Shown here piece after piece: positions 9,609-18,588 of a DNA stretch of 64,000 bases; positions within the stretch are counted from its first letter, which is position 1; every line of letters begins with the position of its first letter. Below the pieces are notes generated by a model that did no database searches, was not told the origin of the DNA, and was given only the letters and a program-made list of their open reading frames with translations. Location: assembly GCF_000478925.1 (NCBI RefSeq), contig NZ_AP013072.1:1962501-2026500 (forward strand). Reading direction: 5' to 3'. The stretch is from Streptococcus anginosus subsp. whileyi MAS624 (lineage in GTDB: Bacteria > Bacillota > Bacilli > Lactobacillales > Streptococcaceae). The position numbers were made by a program, and so were the translations under genes.

Positions 9609-9641
9609 TAAAAAAGCGACTGAAAAGTTAATTTCAATCGC
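9609..9641 (-). terminator. intrinsic terminator hairpin in the leader of the ssb-T4SS operon
   Basis: On the minus strand GCGATTGAAA - 6 nt loop - TTTCAGTCGC pairs over 10 positions (one wobble) and runs straight into six T residues. It lies between a tiny leader ORF and the ssb RBS, so it would stop transcripts before they enter the conjugation operon unless antitermination occurs. Confidence 0.75.
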
Positions 9642-9667
9642 CAAGTATTTGTATATTTAGTTATCTA

Positions 9668-9694
9668 TTAGGTAGGGCTTCTTATCCTTATCAT
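9668..9694 (-). CDS. candidate leader peptide MIRIRSPT
   Basis: Eight codons plus TAA, preceded by a strong SD (AAAGGAG, 5 nt before the ATG). The stop lies 26 nt before the attenuator hairpin. It contains the Arg-Ile-Arg pattern; R/K-x-R/K is a known macrolide-dependent ribosome arrest motif in erm-type leader peptides. It is too short to be judged as coding on its own; the strong SD plus the downstream terminator is the argument. It would sense translation state, possibly antibiotic stress, and control the operon. Confidence 0.45.
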   Translation of the reverse strand: MIRIRSPT

Positions 9695-9699
9695 CTTTT

Positions 9700-9830
9700 C
9701 TCCTTTACTTTCTGTAACATGTTTAAGGGAACTAACATTTTGTCGTGTATATATTAGTGAGCGGCATTTGAAATACTAGTTAGCAACTCTTGCGAGTTTT
9801 TCCTATTTATTGATCGCAATATAAATTGAA
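9700..9830 (-). promoter_or_regulatory. 5' leader region of the conjugation operon
   Basis: This stretch lies between the araC terminator and the leader ORF and codes for no other protein I can support. It holds a small GCAA-loop hairpin (AACTC-GCAA-GAGTT on the minus strand, about 9785-9799) and an upstream TTTTCAAT segment that could pair with ATTGAAA of the terminator stem as an antiterminator. A promoter must lie here, but I see no consensus -35/-10 pair. Confidence 0.35.
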
Positions 9831-9841
9831 AATAGGCATGA

Positions 9842-9876
9842 AAAAAGACGATAGATTTTTTCTTTCTATCGTCTTT
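9842..9876 (-). terminator. intrinsic terminator after the araC-type gene
   Basis: Minus strand AAAGACGATAGA - short A-rich loop - TCTATCGTCTTT followed by further T residues. It is a perfect 12-bp stem, 33 bp after the regulator stop. It separates the VirD4-araC transcript from the ssb-T4SS operon. Nearly the same stem is used again at 14,243-14,280. Confidence 0.85.
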
Positions 9877-9908
9877 GATGTTTTATATTTAATTAGACAA
9901 GCTGAGAT

Positions 9909-10751
9909 TTATCCCTTAACAATCGGAATCCACAGCTCCATTTTATAATCAGGACTATGCATATCACCTTCAAAGTAATATTCAAAGTCAGGCTTTCCTG
10001 AATGGACATAACCATGCTCTGGGAAAAATACTTCCATCACATATTTCCAACCTTTATGAATACACTCTGGAACACTTCCTGTCAGCTCTACGATGGCATA
10101 TTCTGCTTCTTCAACTTCTAAAACCTCTAAGCCCATATTTATTGCTTTATCTACATCCGTGATGATGTATCCCGCCATATAATTTATAGAATTCGGACTT
10201 TCTACATCATGGCAAATACCTACGCTTCGTCCTCCTCCAAGCATTGCTAATTCATCATGACTATATTTTTCAAATAGTTTATCCCAAACACTCGGACATA
10301 ATGATGAATTGATGTTTTGTTCGTTTAAACCTGCAACTGCAAATGCTTGTTTCTTTTGAATTGTAATATTCATACTTCTTCCTCCTTTTACACTTAGTGC
10401 CAACTGCACTCGTGAAACTAATTTGAATGGTTTCCCATTTCTTACCTCTGAAGGAGTAAATCCATGAAAATTCTTAAATGCTGTTCCAAAAGAATCTGAT
10501 GACTCATATCCAAACTTGAATGCAACATCAATGATTTTTTCATCTGTATCTCTTAATATAATGGCTGCTTCCGTTAATCTTCTACTCCTTAAATATTCTG
10601 AAAGTGTTGTTTCAGTCAAAATAGAAAATAAACGACTGAACATTGAATAAGAATATCCAGATAACTGACTTACTCTCTTTTCATTGATTTCATCATCAAG
10701 AACGGTTTCAAGATAATCAATCGTGCTGTTAAATGACTTAATAATATTCAT
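9909..10751 (-). CDS. AraC-type regulator with C-terminal GyrI-like effector-binding domain
   Basis: 280 residues. The N-terminal ~105 residues are two helix-turn-helix units of the AraC/XylS class (FKFGYESSDSFGTAFKNFHG...P). Residues about 125-280 resemble the GyrI/SOB domain that binds hydrophobic or cationic ligands, as in Rob and BmrR. It is likely a ligand-sensing transcription activator. It sits between virD4 and the ssb operon with its own terminator, and its strong RBS (AAAGGAGG) is 7 nt before the ATG. This gene is not part of the core T4SS set I know, so it is probably cargo or an element-specific regulator. Confidence 0.85.
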   Translation of the reverse strand: MNIIKSFNSTIDYLETVLDDEINEKRVSQLSGYSYSMFSRLFSILTETTLSEYLRSRRLTEAAIILRDTDEKIIDVAFKFGYESSDSFGTAFKNFHGFTPSEVRNGKPFKLVSRVQLALSVKGGRSMNITIQKKQAFAVAGLNEQNINSSLCPSVWDKLFEKYSHDELAMLGGGRSVGICHDVESPNSINYMAGYIITDVDKAINMGLEVLEVEEAEYAIVELTGSVPECIHKGWKYVMEVFFPEHGYVHSGKPDFEYYFEGDMHSPDYKMELWIPIVKG

Positions 10752-10782
10752 TTCATTTACCTCCTTTCGGTCGGTTTATTTT

Positions 10783-10788
10783 AGTATA
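10783..10788 (-). promoter_or_regulatory. probable -10 box of the araC-type gene
   Basis: TATACT on the minus strand, 32 bp before the start codon. No good -35 (TTGACA-like) is found at 16-18 bp, which would fit an activator-dependent, possibly autoregulated promoter. Confidence 0.4.
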
Positions 10789-10911
10789 GAGGAAGATTTC
10801 TTTTACTACCCTACAGTATCCGTACAAATTTTATAGGTTTATTCTCCACAAATTCAAATTTGTTCTATTATACCAAATATACCCATGCCACATAAGCTAT
10901 AACAGAAAATA

Positions 10912-12693
10912 TTACAATCTTGTAATTACTGTATTTCTATTCATCTTAACTTTGCCTTTTCTTCTGATGTATTCTTCAATATCAAACACATTCTTTTTAT
11001 CATAGTCTTCCAAGAGCTTGTAATTCTTGTGCTTTGTAATATCGAATTTATCCGACAAAAATGGTCTGACACCTCGAAGCTGAAAAATACATTTACTGCC
11101 ATCCATAACCGTTATCTCATCTTGGCTCATCAGCTCTTTTCCTGTCTTTTGGTAATTGAGTCCATAGCTATTGGCATTGGATCTTGTTTCAGAAGTGTTA
11201 TACAGGTCTATGGTTTCTTTACCCAGTGTTTCAGATAATTCTTTTAGCGTAGTTTTCTCTTTACCTCCAAGAAACAAGGTACTATCACAGTTACCTACAA
11301 TGGTATCTGCATTATCCTTGTAGATTGCCTTTAACTGAGATTGTGCTTGCAAAATAATGCTTGCCGAAATCTCTCTTGAACGAATTGTCGCAATCAATTT
11401 CTCAAATTTGGGAATTAAGCCTATATTTGCAAACTCATCAAGAAGGCATCTTACATGAACAGGTAATCTTCCCCCGTACTCGTCATCTGCCTTATCGCAA
11501 AGTAAGTTAAATAACTGCGAGTACATGATAGACACCACAAAATTAAAGGTATCATCTGTATCAGAGATAATAACAAAGAGTGCTGTCTTTCTATCTCCAA
11601 GTGTATCAAGCTCAAGTTCATCTTCTTTCATCAAGTCCCTAAGTTCCTGAATATCAAAAGGAGCAAGTCTTGCACCACAGGATATTAGAATAGACTTCGC
11701 TGTTTTTCCCGCAGCCAATTTGTACTTTTTATATTGCTTCACTGCAAAATGTGTTGGTTCTTTCTTTTCTAACGCTTCAAAGAGTCTATCAATTGGATTC
11801 ATGTAAGTTTCATCATCTTCTCTTACCTCTGAAGCATCTATCATGTCAAGGAGTGTTGCAAAGTTCTTTTCTTCTCTTGGAGCTTCATAAAAAATATAAC
11901 CTATCAAAGCCGTATAGTAGAGCTTTTCGGCTTTCACCCAAAAATCTTCTCCTACTTTTTCACCCTCTCCCTTTGTGTTTGCAATGATTGTCTGCACTAA
12001 TTTGAGTATATCTTTTTCACTTCTAAGGTAAGCAAAGGGATTGTATTTCATACTCTTTTTGAAGTTGATGGTATTTAAAATTTTTATCTCATAACCGTTA
12101 TCTTCAAGCATCTTACCACATTCAATGACTATCGTTCCCTTAGGATCTGTTACACAATATGACGAGTGCATTTGCATTAGATTCGGTTTTACATAAAATC
12201 TTGTTTTTCCAGACCCTGAACCACCTATAACAAGTACGTTCTTATTTCTTGCATACTTTGGATTTGCCAGTCTGCCATTCATGGTTAATCGCTCAGTTTG
12301 AGTAAGCAAGATATTGTTTTGGAATTTTTCATCCATATACGGCTCTATATCTTTTCTTGTTCCCCATCTTGCTGAGCCATACTCTTTACCTTGTCTAAAT
12401 TTTTTTGCATTTTTGCCTTTGGTATAGACGATAAATTTAATTAAAGCTGCCACGCCCACACCCATTAAAACATCTATTGGATGAACGCTTGGAATAAAAC
12501 TCATGGTATTAAGTTCTAATATCCCTTGAAAGATTTTGTCTATCACATCACCGCCAGTATAGGCTCTTACATGGTGAGAAAAGATATTGCCAACATAGAA
12601 AAATGCAAGATAGGGAATATTCTGCTTTAGAAACTTTGCCTTATCCTGCACCTTAAATAAGCCTTTGATGTCCTTTAGTATCTTATCTATCAT
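10912..12693 (-). CDS. VirD4/TraG type IV coupling protein
   Basis: 593 residues. Two N-terminal membrane segments (about 26-42 and 70-90), Walker A GGSGSGKT (about 157-164), Walker B-like LLDEFANIG, and the conserved QAQSQL region that follows. The coupling protein recruits the relaxosome to the secretion channel and drives DNA export. It overlaps the pcfB stop by 4 bp (ATGA), so the two are translationally coupled. Full length. Confidence 0.94.
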   Translation of the reverse strand: MIDKILKDIKGLFKVQDKAKFLKQNIPYLAFFYVGNIFSHHVRAYTGGDVIDKIFQGILELNTMSFIPSVHPIDVLMGVGVAALIKFIVYTKGKNAKKFRQGKEYGSARWGTRKDIEPYMDEKFQNNILLTQTERLTMNGRLANPKYARNKNVLVIGGSGSGKTRFYVKPNLMQMHSSYCVTDPKGTIVIECGKMLEDNGYEIKILNTINFKKSMKYNPFAYLRSEKDILKLVQTIIANTKGEGEKVGEDFWVKAEKLYYTALIGYIFYEAPREEKNFATLLDMIDASEVREDDETYMNPIDRLFEALEKKEPTHFAVKQYKKYKLAAGKTAKSILISCGARLAPFDIQELRDLMKEDELELDTLGDRKTALFVIISDTDDTFNFVVSIMYSQLFNLLCDKADDEYGGRLPVHVRCLLDEFANIGLIPKFEKLIATIRSREISASIILQAQSQLKAIYKDNADTIVGNCDSTLFLGGKEKTTLKELSETLGKETIDLYNTSETRSNANSYGLNYQKTGKELMSQDEITVMDGSKCIFQLRGVRPFLSDKFDITKHKNYKLLEDYDKKNVFDIEEYIRRKGKVKMNRNTVITRL

Positions 12694-13175
12694 AGGCTCT
12701 GCTCCTTTTGTTTGTTCTTGACTTTATCTTTAGAAATAGTATTCTTTGCCATCTCCTTGAATTTTTCTATGCTTTTATGAATGGACTCCTTATTTTTCTC
12801 TTTTTTCTCAATTTTAGAAAGAACATTTTGAAAAGCTTTGTTTAAAACCTTAGTATCTTTGGCTTGAAAAAATACTGAATGTATTCCTGTCTCCTTATCT
12901 TTCATCACTGAGAATTTAACACCATGTTTATTTAGTTCTTTTTTGAGTTCTTTTAGCTCACCATCTTTAACATTGATTTCTTCAAGCTGACCTTTCTTAA
13001 CCATATCTTTTAGTTTGATTTCATTTCCCTCAGCCTTGATAAGTTTATCTAAGCCACCATGTTGTTTAGATCTCTGTTGTAACTTCTTTACCTGGCTTAA
13101 GATTTCTTGGTAGGTTGCCTTTAAGACATTCACTTCAATATTAACTACTCTATTAGAAATTTCTTCATTTATCAT
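12690..13175 (-). CDS. PcfB family (DUF3801) conjugation protein
   Basis: 161 residues, highly charged, no membrane segment. The pattern LNKHGVKFSVMKDKETGIHSVFFQAKD (part) is that of PcfB proteins. PcfB of pCF10 links the relaxosome to the coupling protein PcfC, and the gene lies immediately before virD4 here too. It overlaps its neighbours by 1 bp and 4 bp. Confidence 0.85.
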   Translation of the reverse strand: MINEEISNRVVNIEVNVLKATYQEILSQVKKLQQRSKQHGGLDKLIKAEGNEIKLKDMVKKGQLEEINVKDGELKELKKELNKHGVKFSVMKDKETGIHSVFFQAKDTKVLNKAFQNVLSKIEKKEKNKESIHKSIEKFKEMAKNTISKDKVKNKQKEQSL

Positions 13176-14212
13176 TAGTAACCTCCTTCCCTCATATCAT
13201 AACTAACAAGTGCTGTATAATAGGCATCCATATTGCTTGGTGCATTATATGCTGCCGTTAAGATAAATGCTCTTACATTTCTTATTTTTGATTCATTCTC
13301 TGATAAAGCATTTACAAGATACTCCATATGTGAAGAATCTAATTTTCTAAATCTCTCTTGAACAACATATGCTGGTAATTTTGTTTGATTTATTGTGACT
13401 GTATCCTCTCCATTTAACACCATAACATCAGCTAAAACTTTAATTATTTCATCAAAGGTTTTAGCGATCATCTTATTACCCAGCTTCATGTGTTCGTTAT
13501 ATCCTGTACTTTCTCTTAATTCTTCTAAACAAGATTTATATGATTTTATTTTTTTACATCTTTCCTCCATTCCGTCCCTTAAATAAAATGTGTCTTTTTC
13601 ATAGATGGGTAGGTGGGAGGAATTCTCTGTAGAAATATATGAAGTAATCTTTGATGAATTATTTGTAGTAATCTCTGGTAATGGTTCATGCAAGTTGCCA
13701 TAATGCACTGGTAGATTTTCATCAAATGCATCGGTGCTAAATGCCTCATTGCATTGGTTGATTTTGCCCTCTTCCATTGGTGCATTTTGCCCTAATGCAT
13801 TAGGCATATCTCTTTTACTTACTTGTTCTAATATTTCTCTTTCTTTCTCTTGTTTTCTTTGATTTAATTCGAGATAAAGTTCTTCTAATTTCTTGTCATT
13901 TATTGTGTACCACTTTGTTTTGTCTCTAGGATCTTTATTATAGTTTCCAACTAAAAGATATCCCGCTTTTTCAAGCTTCGAAAAAGTTCGTTTCACTGTA
14001 TCGACACTTAAATAGTCGAAATCTTTTTCTTGCCATGCTCTTATTGAGTTATATGTCCAATATTTACCATCATGATAATTATTGCCAGACTTCTTATTTA
14101 TCTCAATCCAGTAATTTATTTGTTGAAGCACAAGGGCTTCATTTAAGCCTAATTCTCTGGCTAATGCTTTATTTGCCAGTATAGGTTGTTCATCAAATAA
14201 ATACATACTCAT
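13175..14212 (-). CDS. ICE replication initiator-like protein (winged helix + DUF6017)
   Basis: 345 residues. The N-terminal ~115 residues resemble replication initiators with a winged helix (LFDEQPILANKALARELGLNEA, part), and the C-terminal ~110 residues resemble the DUF6017 region of Tn1549-type RepA (VVQERFRKLDSSHMEYLV, NAPSNMDAYYTALV). Between them lies a linker about residues 135-180 whose DNA carries a cluster of TGCAT/ATGCA pentamers. It probably initiates replication of the excised circular element. It is the first gene of the pcfB-virD4 operon. Confidence 0.8.
   Translation of the reverse strand: MSMYLFDEQPILANKALARELGLNEALVLQQINYWIEINKKSGNNYHDGKYWTYNSIRAWQEKDFDYLSVDTVKRTFSKLEKAGYLLVGNYNKDPRDKTKWYTINDKKLEELYLELNQRKQEKEREILEQVSKRDMPNALGQNAPMEEGKINQCNEAFSTDAFDENLPVHYGNLHEPLPEITTNNSSKITSYISTENSSHLPIYEKDTFYLRDGMEERCKKIKSYKSCLEELRESTGYNEHMKLGNKMIAKTFDEIIKVLADVMVLNGEDTVTINQTKLPAYVVQERFRKLDSSHMEYLVNALSENESKIRNVRAFILTAAYNAPSNMDAYYTALVSYDMREGGY
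13688..13800. repeat. cluster of ATGCA/TGCAT pentamers inside the rep gene (possible iterons)
   Basis: ATGCA or TGCAT begins at 13688, 13703, 13726, 13750, 13781 and 13795 (several within AATGCA or ATGCAT). Six copies in 113 bp is far above expectation for AT-rich DNA. RepA_N plasmids carry iterons inside the rep coding sequence, so this could be the element's replication origin. Confidence 0.4.
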
Positions 14213-14242
14213 TTCATCGTCTCCTTTCTCTTAAATTTAGGC

Positions 14243-14280
14243 ATAGAAAAAGACGATAGATTTATGTTCCATCGTCTTAG
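14243..14280 (-). terminator. intrinsic terminator after the CD1845-family gene
   Basis: Minus strand AAGACGAT - loop - ATCGTCTT followed by T residues. It stands between the CD1845-like gene and the rep gene. Its stem nearly duplicates the araC terminator at 9842-9876. Confidence 0.8.
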
Positions 14281-14285
14281 ATCCC

Positions 14286-14567
14286 TTATATTTCCTTTAA
14301 TGTATCCTTCGCTACTTCAAGGTATGCTGTAATCCACAGTGCAATTTTAGGTAGTCCATAAGGACTTATTAAGAAAGATAGTAGTAATGCTACCATTCCT
14401 GTTGCCATATCTTTTTGTATGAAGCAAGCTACTGCTCCAATAAATACTAGAAAAGATATTATACCTAAAATCATTCCACTAACTTTTATAATAAATTTTA
14501 GAAAAGCAATTAGTATCGACAAGAGCAATATTATTGGAAATAAGATAATTTTCAATGCCCATCTCAT
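14286..14567 (-). CDS. CD1845-family small membrane protein
   Basis: 93 residues with three hydrophobic stretches and the motif LLSFLISPYGLPKIALWI, typical of CD1845 proteins near rep in Tn1549-like elements. Function unknown; it may anchor replication or transfer proteins at the membrane. It follows the KilA-N gene by 11 bp and is closed by a terminator. Confidence 0.75.
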   Translation of the reverse strand: MRWALKIILFPIILLLSILIAFLKFIIKVSGMILGIISFLVFIGAVACFIQKDMATGMVALLLSFLISPYGLPKIALWITAYLEVAKDTLKEI

Positions 14568-14578
14568 AACAGACCTCT

Positions 14579-15427
14579 CTATTTCTTTGACTTATCTTCT
14601 AAGCTCTTAATTCCTGTATTGTTCAACTTTTCAATTGACATCAGCTGAGTTCTGGCAAGCTTTCTAAGTTCTATCATTCTTTCTTTTTGTTCCATACCTT
14701 TACCGATAAGAACTGCATTATAGCTTTCCATATTCGCAAGCACCAGCAACTCATTTAGACTTGCATAGTCTCTCATGTTACCCTTTAAGTCAGGATTTTC
14801 TTCACGCCACTGTTTAGCTCTTTTATTAAATAAAGCAACATTTAGCATATCTGCTTCACTTGCGTACTTATAGGATAGCTGTTCGTTGGTAAGATCCTTT
14901 AAGAGATACTCTTTGATTGCATCCGTATGAATTTTATAGTTAATCTTGGAAATTTCTCTATTCAGATTCCATCCTAGTGACAATCTTGAATTTTCATCTG
15001 ATTTAAGTCTCTTATAATCTTGAATAATGTAAAGCTTAAATTCTGGTGAAATCCATGAAGCAAATTCCATTGCTATATCACTATGAGCAAATGTACCTCC
15101 ATATCGTCCTGACTTAGAAACAATACCTATCGCATTTGTCTTTTCAATCCATTTTTGTGGTGATAGTGTAAATGCGTTACTACCTGCTTCATTTCTAAAC
15201 CTATCGAATTCGATAGGTTTAAAATCAGGATTATGCATTGATTCCCATAAACCTAAAAATTGAATATTATCTTTGCTTCTCAACCAGTTATTAATAACAA
15301 TAAATGGCTCATCACTTTTATATCTAGCAATATCTGTTAGACTTATATAGTCGTTTTTAAAGTCTTCAGTATAAATTTGAATAGCAAAACCTTTTGCTTC
15401 AATCGTCTCTTTTTTCGCCTTAGACAT
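14579..15427 (-). CDS. KilA-N domain protein
   Basis: 282 residues. The first ~130 residues match the KilA-N DNA-binding fold (DYISLTDIARYKSDEP, VINNWLR, GRYGGTFAHSDIAMEFASWISPEF in part). The domain is common in phage and mobile-element proteins and is implicated in DNA binding. The remaining part is helical with no named motif. It is the outermost intact gene of the element, preceded by AAAGGAGG. It may be a regulator or anti-phage protein; this cannot be resolved from sequence. Confidence 0.85.
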   Translation of the reverse strand: MSKAKKETIEAKGFAIQIYTEDFKNDYISLTDIARYKSDEPFIVINNWLRSKDNIQFLGLWESMHNPDFKPIEFDRFRNEAGSNAFTLSPQKWIEKTNAIGIVSKSGRYGGTFAHSDIAMEFASWISPEFKLYIIQDYKRLKSDENSRLSLGWNLNREISKINYKIHTDAIKEYLLKDLTNEQLSYKYASEADMLNVALFNKRAKQWREENPDLKGNMRDYASLNELLVLANMESYNAVLIGKGMEQKERMIELRKLARTQLMSIEKLNNTGIKSLEDKSKK

Positions 15428-15479
15428 ACGAGTTCCTCCTTTATGCTGATGTACTGTTTACAACATTTATTATCGTAAT

Positions 15480-15596
15480 AACTGCTCTAAACAGCACACC
15501 AACGATTCATTTTTTTGATTTTAAACTTTGGTAGAAGCTCTAAAACCCTTGTATCTACTTGACTATTTGCCTGTGTCATTATTATGACACGAAACC
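15480..15596. mobile_element. right end of the Tn1549-like ICE
   Basis: The chromosomal queH reading frame is lost at about 15,597, so the element boundary lies there. The terminal ~115 bp carries a perfect inverted repeat GTGTCAT-TATT-ATGACAC (15573-15590), 7 bp inside the junction, a plausible recombinase-binding site. The left end is outside the window, so the target duplication cannot be checked. The element spans at least 1-15,596. Confidence 0.6.
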
Positions 15597-15776
15597 CGCA
15601 TACTGGGTCAAATACTCCAGCGTATAAGTTGAGCAAGGTGCACAGCAGGTGTGCACTAAAATCGTAGGACGCTTCTGGTCTGCTTCCCAAACTTTGACCA
15701 TTTTTTGCATCACGCGGTCGTAATTGATCTTTTGATTGGGATTCATCTTACTCAGAATTTCTTCAACATCAATCAT
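15597..15776 (-). pseudogene. queH: epoxyqueuosine reductase QueH, 5' fragment (cut by the ICE)
   Basis: The first 60 codons match QueH (DUF208), including the Cys-rich motif HTCCAPCSTYTLEYL that supports the iron-sulfur/catalytic centre. The family is about 250 residues long. After residue 60 the reading frame runs into unrelated sequence and stops 4 codons later at 15,582. A good RBS (AAGGAGG) precedes the ATG. The missing 3' part should lie beyond the other end of the ICE. Insertion would abolish the final step of queuosine synthesis or salvage. Confidence 0.85.
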
Positions 15777-15975
15777 CGTTTCCTCCTTGGAAATGTATCA
15801 CTATTTTACCACAGAAAGGGAGTGGAGACAAATAGGCAAAAGAGAGTGGCTTTGTCAAACAGAACTAATTATTAAGTAACAGCAATAAATTCCTAATATT
15901 CATCGAACATTTTTGGAGCTTCTATTTTTACTTTGTATCCTTTTTGTCTTCTCTATGAACCCAAGCTAAAAAATA

Positions 15976-16200
15976 GGTTGGGACAGAAATTCCCAACCTC
16001 ATGTATTTTATCGTTCAGCTTGCAAAACGCAGTGGTTAGTTGGATAACCTTATCCCTGACTATACCGGCGATAGTGGCTACCCTAACCATCTGTGCGGAG
16101 GTGGGAGTAAAACAGTCCAGTGAACTGTTTTAGGTCAGCAACTAGAAACTAGGACTTGCTGAAAAATCAAATTCTTCGAATGATTGATTTCTGTCCCACT
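15976..16200. repeat. dispersed intergenic repeat, copy 1
   Basis: Starts with a perfect hairpin GGTTGGGA...TCCCAACC (15976-15998), continues with AAAACGCAGTGGT and ends with GATTGATTTCTGTCCCA. The head, the ACGCAGTGGT block and the tail recur at 35,487-35,800. It fills the gap between queH and the recombinase relic, which holds no gene. Confidence 0.6.
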
Positions 16201-16221
16201 CTCAAAATTGAACATGGTTAA

Positions 16222-16419
16222 GAGCTGCATTTCAAAAAGCATTTAACTAGCCACATATTCAGACATTCTCACATCTCTTTATTGTCCGTGCTAAACCTGT
16301 CACTTAAGGTAATTATGGAGCGAGTAGGACACTCTGACCCTGAAACTACTCTAGCTATTTATAATCACGTCACAAAAAACGCAAGAAAGAATGCTATAGA
16401 CGCTCTAAACAAGTTATAA
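16222..16419 (+). pseudogene. tyrosine recombinase/integrase, C-terminal remnant
   Basis: 65 codons in frame: a HIFRHSH box (the H-x-x-R of the catalytic site), then ERVGHSDPETTLAIYNHVT with the catalytic Tyr, ending ...AIDALNKL. The N-terminal ~80% is missing, with an in-frame stop just upstream, so it is inactive. It points toward the groEL terminator and is a scar of a phage or ICE different from the Tn1549-like one (opposite strand, outside its boundary). Confidence 0.85.
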
Positions 16420-16472
16420 TCTTTTGCCCCTTTTTTGCCCCTCCTTGCCTTTAATCGTGTTTCAGACAATAG

Positions 16473-16500
16473 TAAAACCCTTGATATTACAAGGGTTTTA
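16473..16500. terminator. bidirectional terminator between integrase relic and groEL
   Basis: Perfect 11-bp stem TAAAACCCTTG / CAAGGGTTTTA with a 6-nt loop. It serves groEL on the minus strand, 8 bp after its stop, and would also stop plus-strand transcription from the relic. A 14-bp part recurs near the ICE end (15540-15553). Confidence 0.85.
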
Positions 16501-16508
16501 GTTATATA

Positions 16509-18158
<1,650 letters not shown>

Positions 18159-18162
18159 TTAT

Positions 18163-18444
18163 TTATTCAACAATCGCTAAAATATTTGCTTCATTGACAA
18201 CGAGGTACTTTTCTTCGCCGTCTTTGACTTCAATTCCCGCATGGCTTTCAACGAGAACGGTATCACCAGCTTTTACGCTTGGAGCAACGAGTTCACCGTT
18301 GAGTGTACGAATTCCATCCCCGACAGCTACAACTTTTGCTGTCTTTGTTGCGTCTTGTCCTGCACCTGCAATGACAAAACCACCAACTTTTTGTTCTTTT
18401 TCTTCTACTTTTAAGACCACACGGTCGCCTAATGGTTTAAGCAT
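18163..18444 (-). CDS. groES: co-chaperonin GroES
   Basis: 93 residues from the ATG at 18444 ([17 protein letters not shown]). I chose this start over an in-frame ATG 10 codons upstream because a GGAGG lies 8 nt before it and the family starts here. The mobile loop region [14 protein letters not shown] is present. It caps the GroEL chamber. Confidence 0.97.
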   Translation of the reverse strand: MLKPLGDRVVLKVEEKEQKVGGFVIAGAGQDATKTAKVVAVGDGIRTLNGELVAPSVKAGDTVLVESHAGIEVKDGEEKYLVVNEANILAIVE

Positions 18445-18467
18445 TTGTTTACCTCCAATATCTTGTT

Positions 18468-18494
18468 TTAGCACTCTACAAGTGCGAGTGCTAA
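18468..18494 (-). promoter_or_regulatory. CIRCE operator (HrcA) of groESL
   Basis: Perfect TTAGCACTC - 9 nt - GAGTGCTAA, 24 bp before groES. HrcA binds CIRCE and represses under non-stress conditions. No CtsR-type direct repeat was found next to it. Confidence 0.97.
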
Positions 18495-18508
18495 TATTTA
18501 CATTTTCT

Positions 18509-18536
18509 ATTGTATCACTTGGTCAGAAATAGTCAA
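18509..18536 (-). promoter_or_regulatory. groESL promoter
   Basis: Minus strand TTGACT (18531-18536), 16-bp spacer, TACAAT (18509-18514). It lies immediately upstream of the CIRCE. Confidence 0.85.
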
Positions 18537-18539
18537 GAA

Positions 18540-18572
18540 AAAAACTCTGTCAAACGACAAAGTTTTTAGGGG
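18540..18572 (-). terminator. terminator after the PTS operon
   Basis: Minus strand AAAAACTTTGTC - GTTT - GACAGAGTTTTTTT: a stem with one mismatch followed by a T run, 17 bp after the small membrane gene. It ends the PTS transcript before the groESL promoter. Confidence 0.75.
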
Positions 18573-18588
18573 GAAAGCAAATAAATTT

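Noticed and set aside
9595..15596. Antibiotic resistance gene in the visible part of the ICE
   Set aside because: None of the genes from 1 to 15,596 is a known resistance determinant; cargo may lie left of the window.
15487..15690. 67-codon minus-strand ORF across the ICE/queH junction
   Set aside because: It runs out of frame through queH and has no SD. The protein resembles nothing known; it is an accident of the junction.
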